A stretch of DNA of 64,000 bases from Pseudoalteromonas piratica (GTDB lineage Bacteria > Pseudomonadota > Gammaproteobacteria > Enterobacterales > Alteromonadaceae): positions 806,001 to 870,000 of the forward strand of contig NZ_CP009889.1 of NCBI RefSeq assembly GCF_000788395.1, given 5' to 3'. The notes under the pieces were generated by a model that had not been told where the DNA came from, did no database searches, and saw nothing but the letters and a program-made list of their open reading frames with translations. Shown here piece by piece: positions 56,739 through 64,000 of this stretch. The number at the start of each line of letters is the position of its first letter. The stretch's first letter is position 1. The position numbers and the translations under genes are program-made.

Positions 56739-57806
56739 ATGTTGCTTCAACCCTTCGAAATTCTTCCTGTAAATTTAGTTCAGATTGCATTTTTAACACT
56801 TACAACTATTGGCGCAGTTTTAACCTGGCACTCAAAATCATATAAAAGTTTAGCTTACTTTTTCATATATCAAGCGATCCTGATGTCGTTAAACTTTCTT
56901 GAAGAAACTCGATTGATTCGTGTATCTTTTTTAATTACACCAGCGCTGACTTTGATTGTAGGACCATTAATATATAATTTTGTGCGTTCTATTGTTCATG
57001 ATGAAGAAATAACGCATTTAAACAAGTTACTTCATTTGAGTCCTGTGATTCTAGCTCTACCGTTTACTGGGTTCACGCAAACAATCATTGCGTTTGGTTC
57101 TATTAGCCAAATTATTTACCTAGGATTCTCATTTAAAGTTTTACATCGTTATCATTCAGTGCTGCAATCAGCCAGTGCAGATGCTGAGTCAATGGAACTT
57201 ACCTGGCTACGCAAAGCATTATTCATTTTTGCAATAATTGTGGTAACCGATTTGATTCGATTGAACCTTCAAACCAATATTAATCTGTCAATTGATTTTA
57301 AGATGGCTTGGTATTTTACAAACACACTCATACTATTTGGTATTTCATTATTTCTTCTTTTTAAGGTGATTAACCAACCACGGTTATTTACAGAAATGAT
57401 TTCGTACGAAACATTGCTTAAAAAGTCAGGTCCATATAAACCCGCCGATGAGTTACCAACAGCGCAAGGTATTTTTAAAAGCGTGGATGAATTAATAAAA
57501 CAGCAAGCATTGTATAAACAACAAAGATTAACCATAACCGATATTTCGAACAAAACCGGCTTAAACATTAAAGACTTATCCTGGGCAATTAATTTAGTTT
57601 CTGGAAAAAATTTTTCCGAGTACATCAACTCATTGCGAATTGAATATTTAAAGCGTCAAATAGCGTTAAATACTAATGGTAATTTGAAGCTGTTAGACCT
57701 TGCACTTGAATCAGGTTTTGGTTCGAAATCTACTTTTAATAATGTGTTTAAACGTGAAGTTGGTATGACACCGAGTGAATTCGTAAAAATACAGCAAAAT
57801 CGTTAG
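56739..57806 (+). CDS. AraC-type transcriptional regulator with N-terminal membrane domain
   Basis: A 355-residue protein with about six or seven hydrophobic helices over residues 10-215 and a C-terminal AraC-type double helix-turn-helix (LTITDISNKTGLNIKDLSWAINLVSGKNFSEYINSLRIEY and LDLALESGFGSKSTFNNVFKREVGMTPSEFVK). It may sense a signal at the membrane and control the S41 peptidase gene that follows 120 bp later. Partners not visible. Confidence 0.85.
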   Translation: MLLQPFEILPVNLVQIAFLTLTTIGAVLTWHSKSYKSLAYFFIYQAILMSLNFLEETRLIRVSFLITPALTLIVGPLIYNFVRSIVHDEEITHLNKLLHLSPVILALPFTGFTQTIIAFGSISQIIYLGFSFKVLHRYHSVLQSASADAESMELTWLRKALFIFAIIVVTDLIRLNLQTNINLSIDFKMAWYFTNTLILFGISLFLLFKVINQPRLFTEMISYETLLKKSGPYKPADELPTAQGIFKSVDELIKQQALYKQQRLTITDISNKTGLNIKDLSWAINLVSGKNFSEYINSLRIEYLKRQIALNTNGNLKLLDLALESGFGSKSTFNNVFKREVGMTPSEFVKIQQNR

Positions 57807-57925
57807 TTTAAACGTATAACATTAGAATTTGAAACGTCCAGAATCCTGATTTTGGACGATTACACCCTTGTTCAGACTTATATTCGTTTTAGTATTTTAA
57901 CTAGTTTAAGGTAAAACGAATCAAT

Positions 57926-59692
57926 ATGTATGGGTCAAAATTATTAATAGCTGTTCAATGTATAGTTGTGTGTTTGAGTCTTTCGAGTGCAAATATCAAT
58001 GCGCACGATCGCTCCTCTAAAATGACTAATCAATCAATTGGCCATTTATTCTCAGAAAAGCAAGTTTCATCTCCGTCAGAATACTTCTTAAATCGTAACA
58101 AAGCTCTTAATTTAATCCGCACTAAAAACTGGCAAGAAGCAAATGTGATATTGATGTCTTTAACTGATCAATATCCAGATGACGGTGATACATGGTATTT
58201 GCTTGGCCTTAGTTATTTCAAAACTGAACAATGGCAAAATGCAGTGGATGCTTACAAAAAAACACTCGCTATTGGCACTGTATTATCTGGCATTCCTGAT
58301 GGATCAGCTCCCAGTAATGATATTATGATTAAAATTGCACAATCCTATGCTGAACTCAATCGACCAACGCAAGCAATTAATTGGATAAACAAAGCGCTTG
58401 ATGCACGTTATGATGGAAAACATTTACTGGCTAAAGACGAGCACTTCAACAAAATCCACCATTTAAACGAGTTTAAAAAAGCGATTGGCACTTTTTTACC
58501 TAATAACATGACGCGAGACCAATCTTGGCAGTATGATTTAAACTATCTCATGTCAGAAATTAAACGTCTTCACGTTAATCCATTCCATAATGTTTCAAAA
58601 CAGCATTTTGAGCGAATGGTTACAAACATTAAAAATGATATACCTAAACTCAATGACAAAGAAATCATATTCAGATTTATGGAGTTAGTTGCTTTATTAG
58701 GCAATGGTCATAATTTCATTATTCCCACTTTTAATGAGAAAGGATCCTTTAATCAACTACCTGTTCAATTTTATAAATTCAGTGATGGAATATTTATTGT
58801 AAATGCAGACAACGAATATAAGTCTCTTATAGGGCATAAATTAATTGAAATTGCAGGTATGCCAATTGAAGATGCTTTAACTAAAGTAAACCGTGTGAAT
58901 GCACGTGATAATGAAATGCAACATTTATGGTTAGGCCCGCACTATTTAGCATTACCTGAAGTGTTGAAGGGGTTAGGTATCGTACGTAACTCCTCAGAAG
59001 TTACGTTATTATTAGAAAATAGTGACGGAAAAAGAATTACAATAACACCAACAATCAGGGCTATGACGTTTAATGGTTTTCCAAAACTGCCTGCTCTTAA
59101 AGGTCACGACTTAGTACATAATCTAAAAGTAGATAAGCAATATTGGTTTACCCATTTATCACACTATTCATCTGTCTACATGCAATATAACTATGTACAC
59201 AATGACCCTACTCTTTCATTTAAGGCATTTAATAAGGTACTTCGTAAGGAAATTTCAAAAAAAGGTGTAGAACACTTGATAATCGATCTACGTCATAATG
59301 CCGGTGGAGATGGCAGTAAATATCCACCATTACTCAAAACTATTGCACAATTTGAAGCATTAAAACCACAAGGTAAAGTATTTGTGATCATTGGAAGAAA
59401 TACATTTTCTGCAGCCCATAACCTTTTAGTTGATATAGAACGCATTTCAAATGCCATTATTGTTGGTGAACCAAGTGGCTCGAGACCAAATGCGCTCAGT
59501 GAGGCAGGATGGTTTAAATTACCTTATAGTAAAACCCTTGGTATTGTCTCTTCGCAATATCATCAAGCATCAAAAGCGGAAGACCATCGGATTTGGATTG
59601 CACCTCATGTTCCTGTGAGCCTTTCATCTGGGCAATATTTCTCAGGGATTGACCCAGCACTAGAGGCAATTTTTACAATCATAAATCAATAG
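57926..59692 (+). CDS. TPR and S41-peptidase domain protein, exported
   Basis: A 588-residue protein. Residues 1-27 form a signal peptide. Residues 45-160 contain TPR-like repeats (WQEANVILMSLTDQYPDDGDTWYLLGLSYFKTEQWQNAVDAYKK). The C-terminal S41 domain has LIIDLRHNAGGDGSKYPPLL and VIIGRNTFSAAHNLLVDIERISNAIIVGEPSGSRP, with the presumed nucleophile Ser in the TFSAA motif; a clear PDZ domain is not seen. It may be a tail-specific-type protease or an inactive relative. Confidence 0.82.
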   Translation: MYGSKLLIAVQCIVVCLSLSSANINAHDRSSKMTNQSIGHLFSEKQVSSPSEYFLNRNKALNLIRTKNWQEANVILMSLTDQYPDDGDTWYLLGLSYFKTEQWQNAVDAYKKTLAIGTVLSGIPDGSAPSNDIMIKIAQSYAELNRPTQAINWINKALDARYDGKHLLAKDEHFNKIHHLNEFKKAIGTFLPNNMTRDQSWQYDLNYLMSEIKRLHVNPFHNVSKQHFERMVTNIKNDIPKLNDKEIIFRFMELVALLGNGHNFIIPTFNEKGSFNQLPVQFYKFSDGIFIVNADNEYKSLIGHKLIEIAGMPIEDALTKVNRVNARDNEMQHLWLGPHYLALPEVLKGLGIVRNSSEVTLLLENSDGKRITITPTIRAMTFNGFPKLPALKGHDLVHNLKVDKQYWFTHLSHYSSVYMQYNYVHNDPTLSFKAFNKVLRKEISKKGVEHLIIDLRHNAGGDGSKYPPLLKTIAQFEALKPQGKVFVIIGRNTFSAAHNLLVDIERISNAIIVGEPSGSRPNALSEAGWFKLPYSKTLGIVSSQYHQASKAEDHRIWIAPHVPVSLSSGQYFSGIDPALEAIFTIINQ

Positions 59693-59726
59693 ATATAAAA
59701 CAATAATATAAACGCTTAATAAAAAG

Positions 59727-59758
59727 AAAAAGCCATTACATTTCTGTAATGGCTTTTA
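59727..59758. terminator. Bidirectional terminator between S41 gene and asd
   Basis: AAAAGCCATTACA-tttc-TGTAATGGCTTTT stem-loop shared by the two convergent genes. Confidence 0.92.
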
Positions 59759-59764
59759 AATTTA

Positions 59765-60871
59765 TTAATCTGTGATAATGCGCAGCATTCTACGAAGTGG
59801 TTCTGCAGCACCCCAAAGTAGTTGATCACCGACTGTAAAGGCACTGATATATTCAGGGCCCATCGATAATTTACGAATTCGACCAACAGGAATTGATAAC
59901 GTACCTGTCACATTAACAGGTGTTAACTCTTTAGAGGTAATTTCGCGTTCGTTCGGAACAACTTTAACCCACTCATTATGTGACGCTAAAGTTGATTCAA
60001 TTTCTTCAACAGAAATGTCTTTTTTAAGTTTGATGGTCATTGCTTGTGAGTGACAACGCATTGCCCCAATACGCACACATAACCCATCTACAGGGATAGG
60101 TTGCTTATTGCTGCCAAGAATTTTGTTGGCTTCAACTTCTGCTTTCCATTCTTCTTTACTTTGACCTGATGGCATAGGCACATCAATCCAAGGAATTAAA
60201 CTGCCCGCTAATGGCACACCAAATTGGTCGGTGGGCAATGAATCTGATTTAATTTTTTCAGAAACCAACTTATCAACTTCTAAAATAGCCGAAGCAGGAT
60301 CGAGTTTATCAGCAACTTCACTATAAATTTCACCCATTTGTGCAATAAGTTCTTTCATATTACGCGCGCCTGCACCTGATGCCGCTTGATATGTCATTGG
60401 GCTCACCCATTCAATCAAGTCTTGCTCAAACAGACCGCCAAGCGCTAATAACATCAGTGATACAGTACAATTACCGCCAACAAATGTTTTAACGCCCTGC
60501 TCTAACCCTTGCTTAATTACATCGAGGTTCACAGGGTCAAGTACAATAATACTGTCATCAGCCATACGAAGTGCAGAGGCAGCATCAATCCAGTAGCCAT
60601 CCCAGCCTGTTTCACGTAAACCAGGGTACACTGCTTTAGTATAATCGCCGCCTTGGCAAGTTAAGATAATATCCATTTTTGCAAGTTCGTTAACGTCACT
60701 TGCATCAAGAAGTGGTTTTGCATCGCCTGCAAAATCAGGACCAAGCTGACCGGTTTGAGAGGTGGTAAAAAAGGTCGCATCAATTTTCTTAAAATCACCT
60801 TCTTGTTGCATGCGCTCCATTAATACAGAGCCAACCATACCACGCCAACCGACTAAACCAACTTTTAACAT
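59765..60871 (-). CDS. asd: Aspartate-semialdehyde dehydrogenase
   Basis: A 368-residue enzyme with [18 protein letters not shown] at the N-terminus, the catalytic Cys in [10 protein letters not shown] near residue 135, and [12 protein letters not shown] near 165 typical of the gammaproteobacterial Asd. It makes aspartate semialdehyde for lysine, threonine, methionine and cell-wall synthesis. No lysine riboswitch is seen in the short leader. Confidence 0.97.
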   Translation of the reverse strand: MLKVGLVGWRGMVGSVLMERMQQEGDFKKIDATFFTTSQTGQLGPDFAGDAKPLLDASDVNELAKMDIILTCQGGDYTKAVYPGLRETGWDGYWIDAASALRMADDSIIVLDPVNLDVIKQGLEQGVKTFVGGNCTVSLMLLALGGLFEQDLIEWVSPMTYQAASGAGARNMKELIAQMGEIYSEVADKLDPASAILEVDKLVSEKIKSDSLPTDQFGVPLAGSLIPWIDVPMPSGQSKEEWKAEVEANKILGSNKQPIPVDGLCVRIGAMRCHSQAMTIKLKKDISVEEIESTLASHNEWVKVVPNEREITSKELTPVNVTGTLSIPVGRIRKLSMGPEYISAFTVGDQLLWGAAEPLRRMLRIITD

Positions 60872-61010
60872 AATTCTAATTCCTAAATAAAATGTAATAA
60901 CTTTTGATGCGTGAGAGTTATTAATGTACTGCGAGAAAGCAGAAATTCGAATCTATCATTTAGACTTCTAGAAATCTACCGTTGTACCGTGAATGTTTAA
61001 AAAATAACAA

Positions 61011-61040
61011 AAAAAAGCCCAACAGATGTTGAGCTTTTTG
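61011..61040 (-). terminator. Terminator of the TonB-dependent receptor gene
   Basis: AGCTCAACA-tc-TGTTGGGCT followed by a T-run on the minus strand. Confidence 0.85.
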
Positions 61041-61097
61041 ACTAGGTATAAAAATACGCTAGGTTTAGTTGAAAGTCACTGTTTTAGAGTGCGGCTG

Positions 61098-63824
61098 TTA
61101 AAACTCATATGAGAAGTCTAAACTAATTTCAGTTGGCATTTCTTTTTGACGAATTAACACGTCGTTTTGCTCAACTTCAAAGTCTTGACCTAACACATTC
61201 TTAACTTTAAACGTAATTGTCGAATTAAAGTTTGGATAGTAACTATATACAATATCTAATGAGTTAATTGGTTGCTCATAAGCATCGTCAAAGTTATTAA
61301 CACCTGCCGCTAATATACGGTCGCCAAATACGTTATAAATCACAGACGCTTGATGATTACCATTATGTGAATCATAGTTAAGCTGCAAGTTTGCTACGTA
61401 TTTAGAATGACCTGTCATACGACGTTCTAAATTTGTTAAATCACCACGTTGACTCTCAAGAATGGATACTTCCGAGTCACTCACTGTGATGTTACCTGAT
61501 GTGAAGAACGCACCACCTAACATATCGGCGTGTAGTTCTGTCATCCACTCAGCTTCAATACCATAAACAACTGCGTTGTCAGCATTGTCAAATTGCAGTG
61601 TGAAACGACCATCACTTTCAGTTAATAGTGCTTCAATTGGGCTATCGATATCTTTATAGAATGCACCAATTGAGTAGTTATCACCGCTTTCAAGGTAGAA
61701 CTCAACACGTGCATCAAAGTTATCTAGGTAACTTGATTCAAGATATGGATTACCTAAAGTACGGTAATCTGTCAGCGGATCTTGATACTGTACTGGTGTA
61801 AGTTCACGTAAATCAGGGCGTACAACTGTGTTACCATAACCAAAGCGAACTTGGTATGTATCTTGACTATAGGTCATTGATAATGAACCAAAATAGTCAT
61901 TTTCTAATACAGTTGCTTGTTCGATTGCTTCACTGCTTAGCTTATCTGCAAGCAATGATGGGTCGAACGCACTGCGTGAAAACGCTAAAGCTACTTGACG
62001 GAAGTCTTCGTAACGCACACCACCACTTAAACGCCAATTATTATTAATGGTGTAATCAAATGCACCAAAATAAGCATCAATCATCTGTGCTGCAAGGTAA
62101 TCGTCAGCTGTTGGTTCTTGGAAAAGAATTTCAACATCTGTGTTATCAACCATGCTATCGTTACTAAAGTAACTGCCAATATTTAATGCTTCATCTTCAC
62201 TTTGCGCTAACTCAAGTTGTTGTGTTTGAGCAAAACGGTAGTTGAAGAAATCGGTACGGTAATCACGCGTTTTTTCGATAAAGTAACCACCACCAGAGAG
62301 TTCTAAATCAGACCCTGCAAAGTAGAATACTTTATTAACATTAAGACCCCAGTTTTCAACTTGGTCTTCCATGTCGACAAAACGATAAAGGTAAGGATTA
62401 CCGCCGAGTGAACCGTTATAGAAGGTGCGTTGATATTGACCATTTTGGTATTCATCGCGCACGGTTATTTCAAGTTCACCTGGGATCTCAGTGGTTGCTG
62501 TTGAATCTGTATAGTGCCAATCAACACCCACACCATCTAACAGACTCCACGTTAAATTATGTTGTCCACGTAATTGAAGGATATCAAGCTGTCGCTCTTC
62601 AAATGACGTAGTATGGCTTCGCTGAACTTGGCCATCTGCAATACTTAATGACTTCGAAGGCTCTTGATAGATTGCAACAGAAGCTTCATCTTCAGTATCA
62701 CGAAGTTGCATATATGTTGCTGTTAAATCATGTCCATCTAACTTGTAACCTAAGTTAAACGACGTATTTAACTTGATATTATTCTTAGTCGACTGTTTGT
62801 TATTTTTAGCGGAGTAACATGCGAATGTATTGGTTGAACAATCGCCAGTAGCTGCTGCATCAACCGCAGACAGTACTGCTGAAAACTCTTCAGAGTTTGA
62901 CCATTCATTGTCATAAGCAACACTGGCTAAAAAGCCAAGTGAACCGCCAAAGCCAAATAAGTCATCAAAACGGTCGCCATAAACAGCTTTTACACCAAAA
63001 TCAGGATTCAAACTTTCTTCAGTTAGACCATAATCACGTGGCAATGCTTTGATTAAATCTTTATTCAGCGCAATCGCTGCGTCTTGACCGATATCACTGC
63101 CTAATGCTTTTGATTCCACATCACGAATATTGCGAATTGAAATATCAGAAAGGCCGTTTACATAGCGATTAAGTGCTGCACGTACTGTACCTGGCATTGC
63201 ACGTGAACCATCATCAGTACCTAACCAATCATCACTACCACCTTCATAGGTATAGCCTTTGTCATTGGTATCTTTGTAGCTTGCACCAATATCCACTTTA
63301 AATACACGTTCATTAGGAATACTTTTAGTACGAATATTCACATCACCACCACCAAATGCTGCTGGCATATTTGGTGAATACGCTTTTTGTACTGAGAGTG
63401 ATTCAATGATACTTGATGGGAAAATATCAAGCGGAATTACACTACGTGTTAAATCTGGACTTGGCACCGAAGCACCATTCAAACGAACACTTGAATAACG
63501 TTCACCAAGGCCACGTACATAAATAAATTTGTCGTTAACTAAGCTCAGACCTGTTACACGACGAAGTGCAGAAGCTGCATCTGAATCACCGGTACGTGAG
63601 ATCTGCTCAGCACCCATGATGTCGGCAACGAAAGCTTGGTTTTTACGCTCTTCAATTACTGCGCTCGCGCTACCTTTTAAACGGCTTGCAGTCGCAACAA
63701 CTTCTTCGATTTCTTGTTGTACTTGTGCTTGTTCATTATCATCTGCAAGTGAGGAAAATGACGAAAACGCACAAAGCACTGAAAGCGTAACTAAATTAGC
63801 TTTAAATTGCTTTTTTGGTTTCAT
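61098..63824 (-). CDS. TonB-dependent outer-membrane receptor
   Basis: The start at 63824 (MKPKKQFKANLV) has GAGGAT upstream and gives a signal peptide (LVTLSVLCAFSSFSSLA); the longer frame adds 19 residues of leader DNA. The 908-residue protein has a TonB-box-like region, a plug domain (ADIMGAEQISRTGDSDAASALRRVTGLSL, YVRGLGERYSSVRLNGASVPSPD) and a large beta-barrel ending in a C-terminal Phe (SLDFSYEF). The substrate is unknown; it is next to a probable surface or secreted protein. Confidence 0.92.
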   Translation of the reverse strand: MKPKKQFKANLVTLSVLCAFSSFSSLADDNEQAQVQQEIEEVVATASRLKGSASAVIEERKNQAFVADIMGAEQISRTGDSDAASALRRVTGLSLVNDKFIYVRGLGERYSSVRLNGASVPSPDLTRSVIPLDIFPSSIIESLSVQKAYSPNMPAAFGGGDVNIRTKSIPNERVFKVDIGASYKDTNDKGYTYEGGSDDWLGTDDGSRAMPGTVRAALNRYVNGLSDISIRNIRDVESKALGSDIGQDAAIALNKDLIKALPRDYGLTEESLNPDFGVKAVYGDRFDDLFGFGGSLGFLASVAYDNEWSNSEEFSAVLSAVDAAATGDCSTNTFACYSAKNNKQSTKNNIKLNTSFNLGYKLDGHDLTATYMQLRDTEDEASVAIYQEPSKSLSIADGQVQRSHTTSFEERQLDILQLRGQHNLTWSLLDGVGVDWHYTDSTATTEIPGELEITVRDEYQNGQYQRTFYNGSLGGNPYLYRFVDMEDQVENWGLNVNKVFYFAGSDLELSGGGYFIEKTRDYRTDFFNYRFAQTQQLELAQSEDEALNIGSYFSNDSMVDNTDVEILFQEPTADDYLAAQMIDAYFGAFDYTINNNWRLSGGVRYEDFRQVALAFSRSAFDPSLLADKLSSEAIEQATVLENDYFGSLSMTYSQDTYQVRFGYGNTVVRPDLRELTPVQYQDPLTDYRTLGNPYLESSYLDNFDARVEFYLESGDNYSIGAFYKDIDSPIEALLTESDGRFTLQFDNADNAVVYGIEAEWMTELHADMLGGAFFTSGNITVSDSEVSILESQRGDLTNLERRMTGHSKYVANLQLNYDSHNGNHQASVIYNVFGDRILAAGVNNFDDAYEQPINSLDIVYSYYPNFNSTITFKVKNVLGQDFEVEQNDVLIRQKEMPTEISLDFSYEF

Positions 63825-63901
63825 AGTTAAATCCTCTAAACCGATAGTACATATAAATTGGTGTGGCAGTTGCCACACCATAACTGAATACTTGGCTTAG
63901 A

Positions 63902-64000
63902 TTATTGACCAGCGCGTGCTAATGAAGCTTTAACAAACTCAGCCCAGTCACCTGTTGCACCTTCTTGGATTGCACCAACGTAACCTGCATTATCAAAGAA
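63902..64000 (-). CDS. Partial CDS, C-terminus of a probably secreted protein
   Basis: The last 32 residues (FFDNAGYVGAIQEGATGDWAEF ... ARAGQ) and the stop are visible. Ends like D-x-Y-x-G-A...D-W resemble the C-terminus of secreted or surface proteins often placed beside TonB-dependent receptors in marine Alteromonadales. The rest is outside the window. Confidence 0.55.
   Translation of the reverse strand, partial: FFDNAGYVGAIQEGATGDWAEFVKASLARAGQ

Noticed and set aside
56553..56750. 66-residue open frame on the minus strand across the right dif-like site
   Set aside because: It overlaps the end of the repressor gene and the start of the AraC-type gene, has no ribosome site and reads through the dif-like sequence; it is more likely chance.
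60872..61010. Lysine riboswitch before asd
   Set aside because: The leader is short and A+T rich and shows none of the multi-helix core expected for the lysine aptamer.
1..64000. tRNA, rRNA or CRISPR arrays
   Set aside because: No cloverleaf, rRNA motif or regularly spaced repeat-spacer array was recognised; the 24-bp operator repeats have no spacers of CRISPR type.

Overview
The window looks like a chromosomal segment of a low-GC marine gammaproteobacterium of the Alteromonadales, most likely Pseudoalteromonas or a close relative. The evidence is the gene set and wording of the proteins (DUF3718, DUF6436, DUF5329 and COG3014 proteins, a large TonB-dependent receptor, a 335-residue NAD-type isocitrate dehydrogenase) and the high A+T intergenic DNA. 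No rRNA, tRNA or CRISPR array was seen.

Layout, 0-21.8 kb: a probable M48 peptidase and a YjgN membrane protein; an arginase-family hydrolase; a periplasmic binding protein; a thioesterase; dnaK and dnaJ behind a clear heat-shock promoter; a lipoprotein; a chemotaxis receptor coupled to a DUF6436 protein; the complete histidine operon hisGDCBHAF-IE with an attenuator and a 15-residue leader peptide containing four consecutive His codons; an orphan block (two small proteins and a divergent asparagine-synthetase-like protein); and the HU gene. 21.8-45.5 kb: ilvIH with a leader peptide rich in Ile, Leu and Val and an attenuator; an S9 peptidase; isocitrate dehydrogenase; xni, ppnN and a diguanylate cyclase; two secreted peptidases (M61 and HtrA-like); the lpoB-ycfL-COG3014 lipoprotein cluster; deaD; DUF5329 and endonuclease/phosphatase proteins; a two-repeat DUF3718 protein; and folE.

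45.6-56.6 kb is the accessory region. Two dif-like sequences in direct orientation (45575-45602 and 56562-56589, sharing an identical 13-bp core) bracket about 11 kb. Inside are two integron-type gene cassettes with attC sites and no integrase in view, a DUF2971-like protein, a potassium-channel protein, and a complete filamentous prophage (Inovirus): repressor on one strand, and on the other two small early genes, replication protein, ssDNA-binding protein, small membrane protein, major coat protein, a 26-residue membrane peptide, a central terminator, pIII-like adsorption protein, pVI-like protein, Zot, and a DUF3653 regulator. The promoter region between the repressor and the replication genes carries four copies of a palindromic operator at an exact 24-bp period. 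No secretin gene is present, so export would have to use a host secretin.

56.7-64 kb returns to ordinary chromosome: a membrane-anchored AraC-type regulator, a TPR-S41 peptidase, asd, a TonB-dependent receptor and the end of a probably secreted protein.
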